A DNA stretch of 43,803 bases from Deltaproteobacteria bacterium. Lineage in GTDB: Bacteria; Myxococcota_A; Polyangia; Polyangiales; Polyangiaceae. The notes beneath the pieces are model-generated. The model was not told the DNA's origin, did not search any database, and saw only the letters and a list, made by a program, of their open reading frames with translations. The stretch spans positions 1-43,803 of the forward strand of contig JACQWT010000045.1 of assembly GCA_016209145.1 (NCBI GenBank), read 5' to 3'. Below, in pieces: positions 24,006 through 30,960 of this stretch. Position 1 is the stretch's first letter. Each line of letters opens with the position of its first letter. The position numbers were made by a program, and so were the translations under genes.

Positions 24006-24590
24006 ATGCGAGGCAGCAGCAGGCGAACCGCGAAGCGCAGGACCGGGGCCTCCGACCTGCTCAGCATGTGGGTCGGCGAGAGCGAGAAGCAGATCGCGGC
24101 CATGTTCCGCAAGGCGAGCGCCGAGGGCGCGGTCCTGCTGCTCGACGAGGCCGACGGCCTGCTCCGCGACCGCCGCTCGGCCCGTTGTAGCTGGGAGCTG
24201 ACCCAGGTGAACGAGCTGCTGGTGGGCATGGAGGAGCACGACGGGCTGTTCTTCTGCGCCACCAACCTGGTGGACGAGCTCGACCACGCCTCGCTGCGGC
24301 GCTTCACCCTGAAGATCCGCTTCGACTACCTGAAGCCCGCGCAGGCCTGGGCCATGCTGGCGGCGCTCGCGCACGAGCACGGGACCGAGCTCGGCGGCGA
24401 CCAGGACAGCCTGCGCTCGGCCCTGGCCGCGCTCCGCACGCTCACGCCCGGCGACTTCGCGACCGTGGGCCGGCAGCTCGCGCTGCTTGGCGAGGGCGCC
24501 GATCCCAGCCGCATCGTGGCGGCGCTGGAGGAGGAGTGCCGTGCCAAGCGCGACGAGGGCGCGAGGGCCAGGCCGGTCGGGTTCCGCTGA
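24006..24590 (+). pseudogene. AAA+ ATPase fragment lacking Walker A
   Basis: The readable frame (about 195 codons from ATG 24006) starts MRGSSRRTAKRRTGASDLLS and then follows the classical AAA+ order: DLLSMWVGESEKQIAAMF, Walker B AVLLLDEADGLLRD, sensor 1 LFFCATNLVDELDHASLRRFTLKI (arginine-finger region) and a C-terminal lid helix to about residue 190. In intact relatives the phrase before DLLS is a Walker A loop (GPPGTGK-type) plus a domain of roughly 50-200 residues; neither is present upstream. So this is the C-terminal two-thirds of an ATPase; it cannot bind ATP in the usual way. A WYL regulator follows after 112 bp. Confidence 0.65.
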
Positions 24591-24702
24591 CCCCGGCCCG
24601 GCGCCGGCGCAGGCACGGCGAGGCCCGCTCCGGCTCGCTGGACGCTGGCGGGGCGCCGCCGCTACCATGTGCTCCGGCCCCTCGGGGCAGGGCGAGCGCA
24701 CG

Positions 24703-25704
24703 ATGGGCAGGCCGACCTACTTCCGCATCCAGCGCCTGGTCGAGGCGCTCGATGCGGCGCGCTGCGGCATGACCCTCAAGGCCATCGCCGAGGAGCTCGA
24801 CGTCGTGCCGCGCAGCGTGCAGCGCTACCTGCGCGACCTGCTGGGCGACGGCTGGGTCGAGGAGGTCGAGCCCGACGCCGAGGGACGCAAGCGCTGGCGC
24901 ATCTCGGCCCGGGCGAAGCGTCGCATCCCGCTTTCGGTCACGCCCGGCGAGCTGCTCGCGCAGCGGCTTGCGCTGCAGGCGACCGAGCCGATCCTGGCCG
25001 GCACGGAGCTCGAGGACGCGCTGCGCACGGTCACCCAGAAGGTGGAGGCGGCGCTGCCCCCGGCGCTCCGTACGCTGGCGGCGCAGGCCGAGCAGGCCTT
25101 CCCCGTGCTCGCGCGGCCCGCCCGGGCGGCGCGGCCCGGGTGCGAGGTGATCGAGGACGTGCTCGAGGCCTACCTCGGCCGCCGCGTGCTCGAGGCCGAC
25201 TACCGGCCGGCGTCGCGGGGCGGCAAGCTCAAGCACTACCGGCTGCGGCCGGTGGCGCTGTTCCAGTACCGGGGCGCGCTCTACGTCGGCGCGCTCTCGG
25301 GCGACTACGAGAAGCCGATCCGCTTCGCCCTGCACCGCTTCGAGGACGTGACCTTGACCAGGGAGCGCTTCGATCTGCCGCCGGGCTTCAGCGAGAAGGC
25401 CTTCGTCGAGCAGTCCTTCGGCGTGCACGACGGCGAGCCGCTCGACGTGTGCGTGCGCTTCGCCCCGACGGTCGCCCCGGTGGTGCGCGAGCGCGTCTGG
25501 CACCCCAGCCAGCAGGTCGCGGACCTGCCCGACGGAGGCGTGGAGATCCGCCTGCGCGCCTCGGGCTGGCCCGAGATCCGCGCCTGGGTGCTGAGCTACG
25601 GCCGCTTCGCCGAGCTGGTCGAGCCGGCGGAGCGCCGCGCGGAGATCGCCGGCGAGCTCGCGGAGACGCTGGGGAGGTACGAGGGCGCGGGGGCGCGAAG
25701 GTAG
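24703..25704 (+). CDS. WYL-domain transcriptional regulator
   Basis: The product is 333 residues from ATG at 24703 (an in-frame ATG at 24667 would add 12). Residues about 1-60 are a helix-turn-helix (RIQRLVEALDAARCGMTLKAIAEELDVVPRSVQRYLRDL). The WYL core lies about 150-230: VLEADYRPASRGGKLKHYRLRPVALFQYRGALYVGAL, followed by RFALHRFEDV. The C-terminal WCX domain follows (about 245-325: DVCVRFAPTVAPVVRERVWHPSQQVADLPDGGVEIRL). Proteins of this type sense ligands, probably nucleotides or single-stranded nucleic acid, and often control phage-defence genes, which fits its place here. I expect it to regulate the island, but no operator is evident near its start. Confidence 0.85.
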   Translation: MGRPTYFRIQRLVEALDAARCGMTLKAIAEELDVVPRSVQRYLRDLLGDGWVEEVEPDAEGRKRWRISARAKRRIPLSVTPGELLAQRLALQATEPILAGTELEDALRTVTQKVEAALPPALRTLAAQAEQAFPVLARPARAARPGCEVIEDVLEAYLGRRVLEADYRPASRGGKLKHYRLRPVALFQYRGALYVGALSGDYEKPIRFALHRFEDVTLTRERFDLPPGFSEKAFVEQSFGVHDGEPLDVCVRFAPTVAPVVRERVWHPSQQVADLPDGGVEIRLRASGWPEIRAWVLSYGRFAELVEPAERRAEIAGELAETLGRYEGAGARR

Positions 25705-25734
25705 CGGCGTCAGCCCGGCGAGGCCATCCCACCC

Positions 25735-26307
25735 ATGCCGACGTTCGTTGCCATCGACTTCGAGACCGCCGACCGGCAGCCCGACTCGGCGTGTGCTCTG
25801 GCTCTCGTCAAGGCCGCCGATGGAGAGATCGTTGCTCGGCGGAGCTTCCTGATCCGGCCGCCGCGTCGCAGGTTCGTCTTCACCGAGGTCCACGGCATCA
25901 GGTGGCGGGACGTGGAGCACGCGCCCACGTTCGGGGAGCTCTGGCCGGAGATCGCCGCGTTCATCGATGGCGCCGCGTTCCTCGCCGCCCACCACGCGCC
26001 GTTCGACCGCGGTGTGCTCACGGCCTGCTGCGCGTGCGCAGGCGTCACGGCACCGAGCGTGCCGTTTCGATGCACGGTGAAGATCGCGCGGCGGGTGTGG
26101 GGGATCTTCCCGACGAAGCTGCCGAACGTGTGCCGGCGGCTGGGCATCGAGCTCGACCACCACGACGCGCTGTCGGACGCGGACGCCTGCGCGCGGATCG
26201 TGCTGGCTGCGCAGGCGGCCGAGGGCGCCACGGGCGCTGCCGCCGGAGCGTGGGAGCCGGCGGATCTCCGGCAGCCACGGCGTCGCGGAGGCGCGAGCGG
26301 ACGATGA
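25735..26307 (+). CDS. DEDD-type 3'-5' exonuclease (DnaQ-like)
   Basis: The product is 190 residues. Three exonuclease motifs are visible: Exo I VAIDFETAD (residues 5-13) with the D-x-E pair, Exo II AHHAPFDRGVL near 82-92 and Exo III HDALSDADACA near 143-153 (HxAxxDA, DEDDh subtype). The C-terminal tail is basic and Arg/Gly-rich. It trims DNA or RNA from the 3' end; as an isolated small gene it is more likely an island nuclease than the polymerase epsilon subunit. It follows the WYL regulator by 30 bp on the same strand and converges with the DUF4143 ATPase, so it may share control with the regulator. Confidence 0.85.
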   Translation: MPTFVAIDFETADRQPDSACALALVKAADGEIVARRSFLIRPPRRRFVFTEVHGIRWRDVEHAPTFGELWPEIAAFIDGAAFLAAHHAPFDRGVLTACCACAGVTAPSVPFRCTVKIARRVWGIFPTKLPNVCRRLGIELDHHDALSDADACARIVLAAQAAEGATGAAAGAWEPADLRQPRRRGGASGR

Positions 26308-26325
26308 GATCCGGAGACGCCCGGC

Positions 26326-27603
26326 TCATCGCCCTGTCCTCGCCGGTTGCGCGCCAAGCTGCCAGATGGCGTTCACGGGCAGCGCCCAGAGATCCGCAGC
26401 AAACGGAAGCGCCTCTCGGCCGGCGTAGAGCACGACGCCACGGTGGAATCGCTTGCCGGCGGCTTCGCGCAGCGCACCGAGTCCCTTGAAGTCGGCGGCA
26501 CCGACCGTCGCCGCGGCCTTGACCTCGATGCCGGCCAGCCGGCCGTCGTCGGCCTCGAGCACGATGTCCACCTCCCTCCCGGCGTGGGTGCGGAAGTGAA
26601 GGATCTCGGCGCGCGTCCGGCTCCAGCCAAGCTGCTTCGCGAGCTCGCTCGCCACGAAGGTCTCCACGAGCGGCCCCACCGCCGTGGGATCATCGGCCAG
26701 GCGCGCGCTCGTCAGGCCGGCGAGGTGCCCGAGGAGCCCGGTGTCGGGGAACCATACCCGCGGCATCTTGACGACCCGGCGCGCCCGGCTGCCCGCCCAC
26801 GCGGGCACACGCCGCACGAGAAATGCGCGCTCGAGCAGCGCGAGGTAGCGCGTCAGGGTCGTGTGCGGGAGGCCCATACTGCGGGATAGCTCGGCGACAT
26901 TGAGGAGCGACGCCGAGCGTGCGGCCAGAAGGGTCAAGAGCCGCGGGAGATCGGTCAGCCCCTCGATGTTCGCCAGGTGGCGCACGTCGCGATCGAGCAT
27001 CGTCGTCACGTAGGAGCGGAACCACGCCCGGCGGCGCTCCAGGTCGCCGCGCGCGACCGCCTCCGGAAAGCCTCCCCGCAGGGCTCGCTCGACGAGATCG
27101 GCACGAGCCTCACCGGTTGCGCCGAGGTCCGGCTTCGCCGCGGCGAAGAGGGCGTCGATGAAACCCTCGCGCCGGCCAGCCAGCTCCCCCTGGGAGAACG
27201 GCCAGAGCGTGAGCACCTCCATGCGGCCTGCCAGCGACTCCGAAACCCGCGGCAGTGCGAGCACGTCGGCCGATCCCGTCAACAGGAAGCGCCCGGGCTC
27301 CAGTCGCCGGTCGACGGCGAGCTTGATGGCCGGAAGCAGAGCGGGCGCCTTCTGGATCTCGTCCAGGACCACCGCGCCGTCGAGGGCGGCGACGAAGCCG
27401 GCGGGGTCGGCGCTGGCGGCGGCCAGGGTCGCCGCGTCGTCGAGGGAGAGGATGCGCGCGCCCCGGCGTTCGGCCGCGAGGCAGCAGAGCGTCGTCTTGC
27501 CAGCCTGCCGCGGCCCGACCACCAGCACCACGGGTGTGTCGCCGAGCGCGGCCTCCAGGGCCGGTCTCAGGTTGCGCTCGACGTGTGCGGAGGAAGTCCC
27601 CAT
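26326..27603 (-). CDS. DUF4143-family AAA ATPase with PD-(D/E)XK-like C-terminus
   Basis: The product is 425 residues. N-terminal AAA domain: VVLVVGPRQAGKTTL (Walker A, 30-38), ILSLDD, VVLDEIQKAP (Walker B, near 97-106) and FLLTGSADVLALP (sensor). The C-terminal DUF4143 part (about 190-420) has the PD-(D/E)XK-like pattern REVDIVLEADDGRLAGIEVK near 355-375. Such proteins are common next to antiphage genes and toxin-antitoxin pairs; enzymatic function is not settled. The start ATG (27603) lies within a large palindrome, so autoregulation is likely. The gene sits exactly where AbiEii is broken and may have arrived by insertion there. Confidence 0.82.
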   Translation of the reverse strand: MGTSSAHVERNLRPALEAALGDTPVVLVVGPRQAGKTTLCCLAAERRGARILSLDDAATLAAASADPAGFVAALDGAVVLDEIQKAPALLPAIKLAVDRRLEPGRFLLTGSADVLALPRVSESLAGRMEVLTLWPFSQGELAGRREGFIDALFAAAKPDLGATGEARADLVERALRGGFPEAVARGDLERRRAWFRSYVTTMLDRDVRHLANIEGLTDLPRLLTLLAARSASLLNVAELSRSMGLPHTTLTRYLALLERAFLVRRVPAWAGSRARRVVKMPRVWFPDTGLLGHLAGLTSARLADDPTAVGPLVETFVASELAKQLGWSRTRAEILHFRTHAGREVDIVLEADDGRLAGIEVKAAATVGAADFKGLGALREAAGKRFHRGVVLYAGREALPFAADLWALPVNAIWQLGAQPARTGR

Positions 27604-27636
27604 CTTGTGGTGGATTATTCACCACAAGATGGGGAC
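27596..27636. promoter_or_regulatory. Large palindrome over the start codon of the DUF4143 ATPase
   Basis: GTCCCCATCTTGTGGTG (27596-27612) and CACCACAAGATGGGGAC (27620-27636) are perfect 17-bp complements with a 7-nt spacer GATTATT. One arm includes the ATG (27601-27603). The site could be an autorepressor operator or a stem that hides the start. Its outer edge coincides with the AbiEii breakpoint. Confidence 0.75.
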
Positions 27637-27742
27637 ATGTCAACCGACCGAGGATCCGAGCTTGCAGGTACTCCCGCAGCGCGTTGCGTGCGCCGAGCGG
27701 CGACGGCGCCTGGTGCACGAGCTCGGCGGCCTGCTCCTTCAT
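27637..27742 (-). pseudogene. N-terminal stub of AbiEii toxin
   Basis: ATG 27742 overlaps the AbiEi stop (ATGA), as in type IV AbiE operons. About 34 residues, KEQAAELVHQAPSPLGARN then ALREYLQARILGRL, resemble the AbiEii N-terminus; after this the frame passes through the palindrome and becomes meaningless. The nucleotidyltransferase core (GGT-type motif) is absent. The toxin is therefore broken, within a few bases of the palindrome's outer edge. Confidence 0.65.
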
Positions 27743-28377
27743 GCCGGCTCGTACTCCTGCGCCTCGCCGGTCACGAGCCGCCGCAGGCGCCGCGCCGCGC
27801 GCTCGAGCTTGGGACGGCGCGCGCGCCGGGCCATCTCGTCCAGGGCGGCCGGATCGAAGCGCTCGGTCTGCTGGAGCCGGAGCGATTCCAGGAAGGCCAT
27901 GCTGTCCCCGCCGGGCGTGAGGTGCACGAGATCGAGCAGGGCCTTCTCGGGCCGGGCCACGAGCGCCGGCTGGCCGCCGACGTCGATTGTCTCGTACCCG
28001 TAGAGCAGGGCGGGCTTGACGTGACGGAACTCGAAGCCGCCGAGCGGCGTCGTCCAGCGCGCCGGGCGGCCCGCCGCCACGCTGGTGACCACCGGGACCG
28101 ACTCGGGGATGACACCGTGGTGCGCCAGGGCCGACTGGCAGCTCACGTAGGAGCCCCGCACCAGGCGGTTGGCGACGAGAAACGGGTGCGGCCTGGCACG
28201 GGCGTGAGGCGAGGCCAAGGCGTAGAGGCCGCGGCGGATCTGGACGACGCGCCCGGCGCGCGTCCAGCGCGAGAGCTGGCGGCGCAGGTCGTTGGGATCG
28301 ACGCTGCCGGCGAGCAGCAGAGCGCTCTCGAAGATCGGCTCCTGCGCCACGACGTGCAGGAGATCGTCAAACTTCAT
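27739..28377 (-). CDS. abiEi: AbiEi-type antitoxin/repressor
   Basis: The product is 212 residues from ATG at 28377. The N-terminal winged helix (about 2-60) reads KFDDLLHVVAQEPIFESALLL, then QLSRWTRAGRVVQIRRGLYAL with the wing motif RRGLYAL of AbiEi N-domains. The C-domain includes ANRLVRGSYVSCQSALAHHG, FRHVKPALLYGYE, ARPEKALLDLVHL and the basic C-terminus RRLRRLVTGEAQEYEPA. In AbiE (type IV) systems it represses its operon through inverted repeats and counteracts AbiEii. A perfect 8-bp inverted repeat lies 8 bp upstream of the start. Downstream toxin is a stub, so this copy may be an orphan. Alternative starts 5' would include non-conserved residues. Confidence 0.85.
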   Translation of the reverse strand: MKFDDLLHVVAQEPIFESALLLAGSVDPNDLRRQLSRWTRAGRVVQIRRGLYALASPHARARPHPFLVANRLVRGSYVSCQSALAHHGVIPESVPVVTSVAAGRPARWTTPLGGFEFRHVKPALLYGYETIDVGGQPALVARPEKALLDLVHLTPGGDSMAFLESLRLQQTERFDPAALDEMARRARRPKLERAARRLRRLVTGEAQEYEPA

Positions 28378-28385
28378 GGCACTAT

Positions 28386-28403
28386 GTTGCCACAAGTGGC
28401 AAC
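28386..28403. promoter_or_regulatory. Inverted repeat, probable AbiEi operator
   Basis: GTTGCCAC-AA-GTGGCAAC is a perfect 8-bp inverted repeat with a 2-nt spacer, ending 8 bp upstream of the abiEi start codon. AbiEi proteins are known to repress by binding inverted repeats in this position; the match of this element is inference. Confidence 0.65.
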
Positions 28404-28908
28404 CGAACGCCACGAAAGCCGTCATCGCCCACCGGCCGGCCGGCTCCCCCACGAACTGGCGGCCGCTCGCTCAAGGCGGGAACGATCCCCGGAAAGCTTG
28501 CGGGCCAAGCCCGCGAAACTATAGCCGCAAGCCCGGGAGTCGAACCCGGCCGATTCACCGCGCACCCGTGAGGGCGTTCCCCCTGGAACCTTTTTGGCGG
28601 TGCTTGCGGGCGAGGACGGCTGGCATTGCCTGCCGCCAAGGCTACAGCGTCGCAACGGGCGTGCCAGCGTCGCCGCCGGCTCGAGGGCCGCGCGGAAGAT
28701 CGCGTAGAGCAACGGCTCGCTCGGCCCGGCGGCGCGCCGCCCGCCCCCACCAGCGCCCGGAGCGCTGTGCAACTTGTTCACGCCGACCGGCCGTCCGCGA
28801 CATGGCTGTCGGGGCGCAAGGCCCGCGGCGCCGCTCCCTCCGACGGCAGCGCCCGATGGCGTGGCCGTGCGTCTTGACAGCGCCATAAATTATAGCCATC
28901 ATAGCGCC
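28404..28908. other. Divergent gap of about 500 bp holding a tRNA-like element
   Basis: No protein gene is convincing here. The left side is the upstream region of abiEi; the centre holds the tRNA-like element (28526-28608, minus strand); the right side (28870-28908) is the promoter of the Phd/VapC pair. Confidence 0.6.
28526..28608 (-). ncRNA. tRNA-like fold with acceptor stem and T-arm but no normal D or anticodon arm
   Basis: On the minus strand, CGCAAGC (28608-28602) pairs perfectly with GCTTGCG (28532-28526), a 7-bp acceptor stem. Directly before the 3' strand is a classical T-arm CCGGG-TTCGACT-CCCGG (28549-28533). Between them, ACCGC and GCGGT form an inner stem around two small hairpins (GTTCC/GGAAC and CCC/GGG). 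This is not a standard cloverleaf and I find no anticodon loop. It could be a pseudo-tRNA, an integration target, or a structured RNA of unknown type. It may be untranscribed. Confidence 0.45.
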
Positions 28909-28910
28909 AT
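28874..28910 (+). promoter_or_regulatory. Promoter and direct-repeat operator of the Phd/VapC pair
   Basis: TTGACA (28874-28879) and CATCAT (28897-28902) are 17 bp apart. AGCGCCAT occurs at 28879 and 28903, and ATAGCCAT lies between them. Autoregulated antitoxin pairs usually have repeats over the promoter, so these are candidate operator sites. Confidence 0.6.
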
Positions 28911-29223
28911 GATTTCTGTCCAGATTGCGGAGCTGCGCAACCGCCTCAGCCACTACCTCGGACGCGTCGGCCAGGGGGAAGCCATCCTCGTCTGCAACCG
29001 CGATCGGGTCGTGGCGCGCATCGAGCCCGTGCACGATGCGGCAGCGATCCTCGGAGACGAGGCGCGCCGCGTGCGCGAGCTCGAGCGGCGCGGCATCCTG
29101 CAGCCCCCCAAGGAGATCTGGAAGCAAGGGGAGCTGCGGCGCTGGCTGGCGGGGCCTCGCCCGAGGGTGCGCGGGAGCTTGGCGGTCGAGGCGCTTCTCG
29201 CGGAGCGCGAGGAGGGGTCGTGA
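28909..29223 (+). CDS. Phd/YefM-type antitoxin
   Basis: The product is 104 residues from ATG at 28909. The N-terminus MISVQIAELRNRLSHYLGRV and the following ILVCNRDRVVARIEP are the Phd/YefM DNA-binding fold. The C-terminal half (residues about 40-104) with DAAAILGDEARRVRELERRG and an Arg/Leu-rich tail should wrap the toxin. A TTGACA promoter and AGCGCCAT repeats precede it, suggesting autorepression. The stop overlaps the GTG start of the toxin, the usual layout of such pairs. Confidence 0.85.
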   Translation: MISVQIAELRNRLSHYLGRVGQGEAILVCNRDRVVARIEPVHDAAAILGDEARRVRELERRGILQPPKEIWKQGELRRWLAGPRPRVRGSLAVEALLAEREEGS

Positions 29224-29651
29224 GGTTCTGGGACAGCTCGGCCATCGTGCCCGTGGTGATCGAGCAGTCGAGCACGCCGCTGGCCCGGTCGTGGCTTGCC
29301 GAGGACGCGGAGCTCGCCGTCTGGACGCTCACGGCGACGGAGGTTCTCTCGGCGCTATGCCGCCTGCGACGCGAGGGCGAGATCGACGACAAGGGCGTCG
29401 CGCAGGCCGAAACCTTGGCGGCGGAGCTGCTCGCGCGCGCCCGCATCGTGGCCGACGTGGAGCTCGTCAAGGCCACGGCGGCGCGGCTGCTGCGGGCGCA
29501 CGTGCTACGTGTCGCGGATGCGCTCCAGCTCGCCGCGGCGCTCGCCTGGGCGGCCGGAGATCCCCGAGGGCGGACCGGGCACAGCCTCGACGGCCGTCTC
29601 GGCCTCGCCGCCCGCCGCGAGGGCTTCCGCGTCGTGCCGGTGCGGGAGTAG
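29220..29651 (+). CDS. vapC: PIN-domain toxin (VapC-type ribonuclease)
   Basis: The product is 143 residues with GTG start (GTGA overlap with the antitoxin stop). PIN acidic residues: FWDSSAIVP (Asp5 and following Ser pair), TEVLSAL near 41-47 (Glu), and VADALQLAAAL near 98-108 (Asp), with a last acidic position in the C-terminal helix region (LDGRLGLAARREG). This is the normal VapC length and order. VapC toxins cleave RNA, mostly tRNA or rRNA loops. Cotranscribed with the Phd-type antitoxin; a Phd-VapC combination is common. Confidence 0.87.
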   Translation: MRFWDSSAIVPVVIEQSSTPLARSWLAEDAELAVWTLTATEVLSALCRLRREGEIDDKGVAQAETLAAELLARARIVADVELVKATAARLLRAHVLRVADALQLAAALAWAAGDPRGRTGHSLDGRLGLAARREGFRVVPVRE

Positions 29652-29707
29652 GGCCCGCCGCTCCGCTCCGTGGCGCCGCGCCGGATGCCACGCTATGGCG
29701 TGTCGCT

Positions 29708-30574
29708 GTGCTTTCGCCCGACGTTGCGCTCGACGGCTTCTCCGGCACCGACTGGCAGCGGCTCGTGGAGCTGCTCGGCGCCGCGCGCTCGCCGCAGCAG
29801 GCCGGAGCGAGCGTCGTCGCCGTCCGCGACGGTGACCGGCTGCGCAAGCTGCTGCACACCTCGCGCGGCCGGTTGCCGCTGGGCGACGCGGCTACCGGTG
29901 CGTCGCCTTCGGCCGCCGAGATCGCGCGCCGCCACGGCGCGGCCCGCGCCGTGGTCATCGAGAGCGGCGCGCTCGATGACGTGCTGGAAGGGTTTGGCGC
30001 GCGGGCGCGGCACGACCAGGATCTCACCGACCAGATCCTGCTGCTGTTCGGCCTCTGGCGGGAGCAGGTGCGCCTGGGCCGTATCGAGCCGTGGCCGCCC
30101 TGGCCCGGCGTGCTGCTCCTGCCCGGCCGAGCGTGGATCGAGCGCGGCCTGGATCTGGTGGTGCCACGAGACCAGACCGCCTTGCTCGCCTTGCTCGACG
30201 GGCGGCAGCTTTGGACCAGCCTCGCGCTCACGCGGGGCGAACGCGGCATCGAGCACATCTGGGGCCCCGAGCCGCTGCGCGCGCAGATCGGGGCCCTGAG
30301 CGGCAACCTGCGCGCCGACGCCCGGCTCGTCGCCCGTGCGGCCACGCAGCTTGCCGGCCCACTCTCGCTGTGCGTGGCCGTCCGGCCCGAGCGCTTGCGC
30401 TCGCTCCTTGCTCATCCGGCGCCGGGACGATGGGCCGGGGCCGCGCTCGCGGGCGAGCTCGTGCTGCGGCCCGCCCGGGCCGGCGCTCTGCTGCTGGCCG
30501 TGCTCGCTGCCACCCGCGCCGCTGCCACCGTCTGGACGCTGCTTGGCGCCTTGCGCCGAGGCGTTTCACATTAG
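29708..30574 (+). CDS. Hypothetical protein
   Basis: The product is about 288 residues from GTG at 29708; no ATG is in frame near the 5' end, so the start is uncertain. It is balanced in composition and without signal peptide. Segments: ALDGFSGTDWQRLVELLGAA, VAVRDGDRLRKLLHTSRG, ARAVVIESGALDDVLEGFG, WPGVLLLPGRAWIERGLDLVV, GPLSLCVAVRP. A C-terminal hydrophobic stretch (about 258-278, ALLLAVLAATRAAATVWTLL) may anchor it. No domain is recognised. It starts 56 bp downstream of vapC and overlaps the convergent gene at 30566 by 9 bp. Confidence 0.65.
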   Translation: MLSPDVALDGFSGTDWQRLVELLGAARSPQQAGASVVAVRDGDRLRKLLHTSRGRLPLGDAATGASPSAAEIARRHGAARAVVIESGALDDVLEGFGARARHDQDLTDQILLLFGLWREQVRLGRIEPWPPWPGVLLLPGRAWIERGLDLVVPRDQTALLALLDGRQLWTSLALTRGERGIEHIWGPEPLRAQIGALSGNLRADARLVARAATQLAGPLSLCVAVRPERLRSLLAHPAPGRWAGAALAGELVLRPARAGALLLAVLAATRAAATVWTLLGALRRGVSH

Positions 30575-30931
30575 CCGCGGCCGATAGCGATCCACGTCCC
30601 ACCCCTGCGAGCGCAGATCGGCGAGCAAGAGGCGCGCCCCGTGGCGGTAGCTCGGCGCGTCGAGCACCGCCCACATCAGGTGCTCCAGGCCGTAGCCCGC
30701 GGGCTCGGCGTGGGCGTAGATCTCGACGTAGCCGCGCGCGCCCGCCGCGGCCTGGACGTGGATCTGGCCACCGCGGCGGAGCCGCCCCACCCAGGAGCCG
30801 ATTTCTCCCCTGCGCCGGGTGCGCAGCCCGGTGTGAGGCGCGTAGCCGAGAGACGCGAGGGTCTCGGCGAAGTGGTCGAGCTCCGCCCCGGTGAGCAGCA
30901 GGCAGGCGTGTTGGCCTTGCAGAAACGGCAC
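30566..30931 (-). CDS. Hypothetical small protein downstream of peptide deformylase
   Basis: The product is 121 residues from GTG at 30931. AAGGAG lies about 7 nt upstream of this GTG, which decides the start; upstream codons in the same frame belong to the 3' end of the deformylase gene in another frame. The fold seems small alpha/beta (CLLLTGAELDHFAETLASLGY, GQIHVQAAAGARGYVEIYAH, LLLADLRSQGWDVDRYRP). No family is recognised. It starts 29 bp after the deformylase stop, so both are probably cotranscribed. It overlaps the convergent gene 29708-30574 by 9 bp. Confidence 0.7.
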   Translation of the reverse strand: MPFLQGQHACLLLTGAELDHFAETLASLGYAPHTGLRTRRRGEIGSWVGRLRRGGQIHVQAAAGARGYVEIYAHAEPAGYGLEHLMWAVLDAPSYRHGARLLLADLRSQGWDVDRYRPRLM

Positions 30932-30960
30932 GAGCGGCTCCTTCCCGATGCGGCTACGCT

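Noticed and set aside
28386..28403. Part of a transposon end
   Set aside because: The inverted repeat is too short, unpaired elsewhere, and placed exactly as an operator before abiEi.
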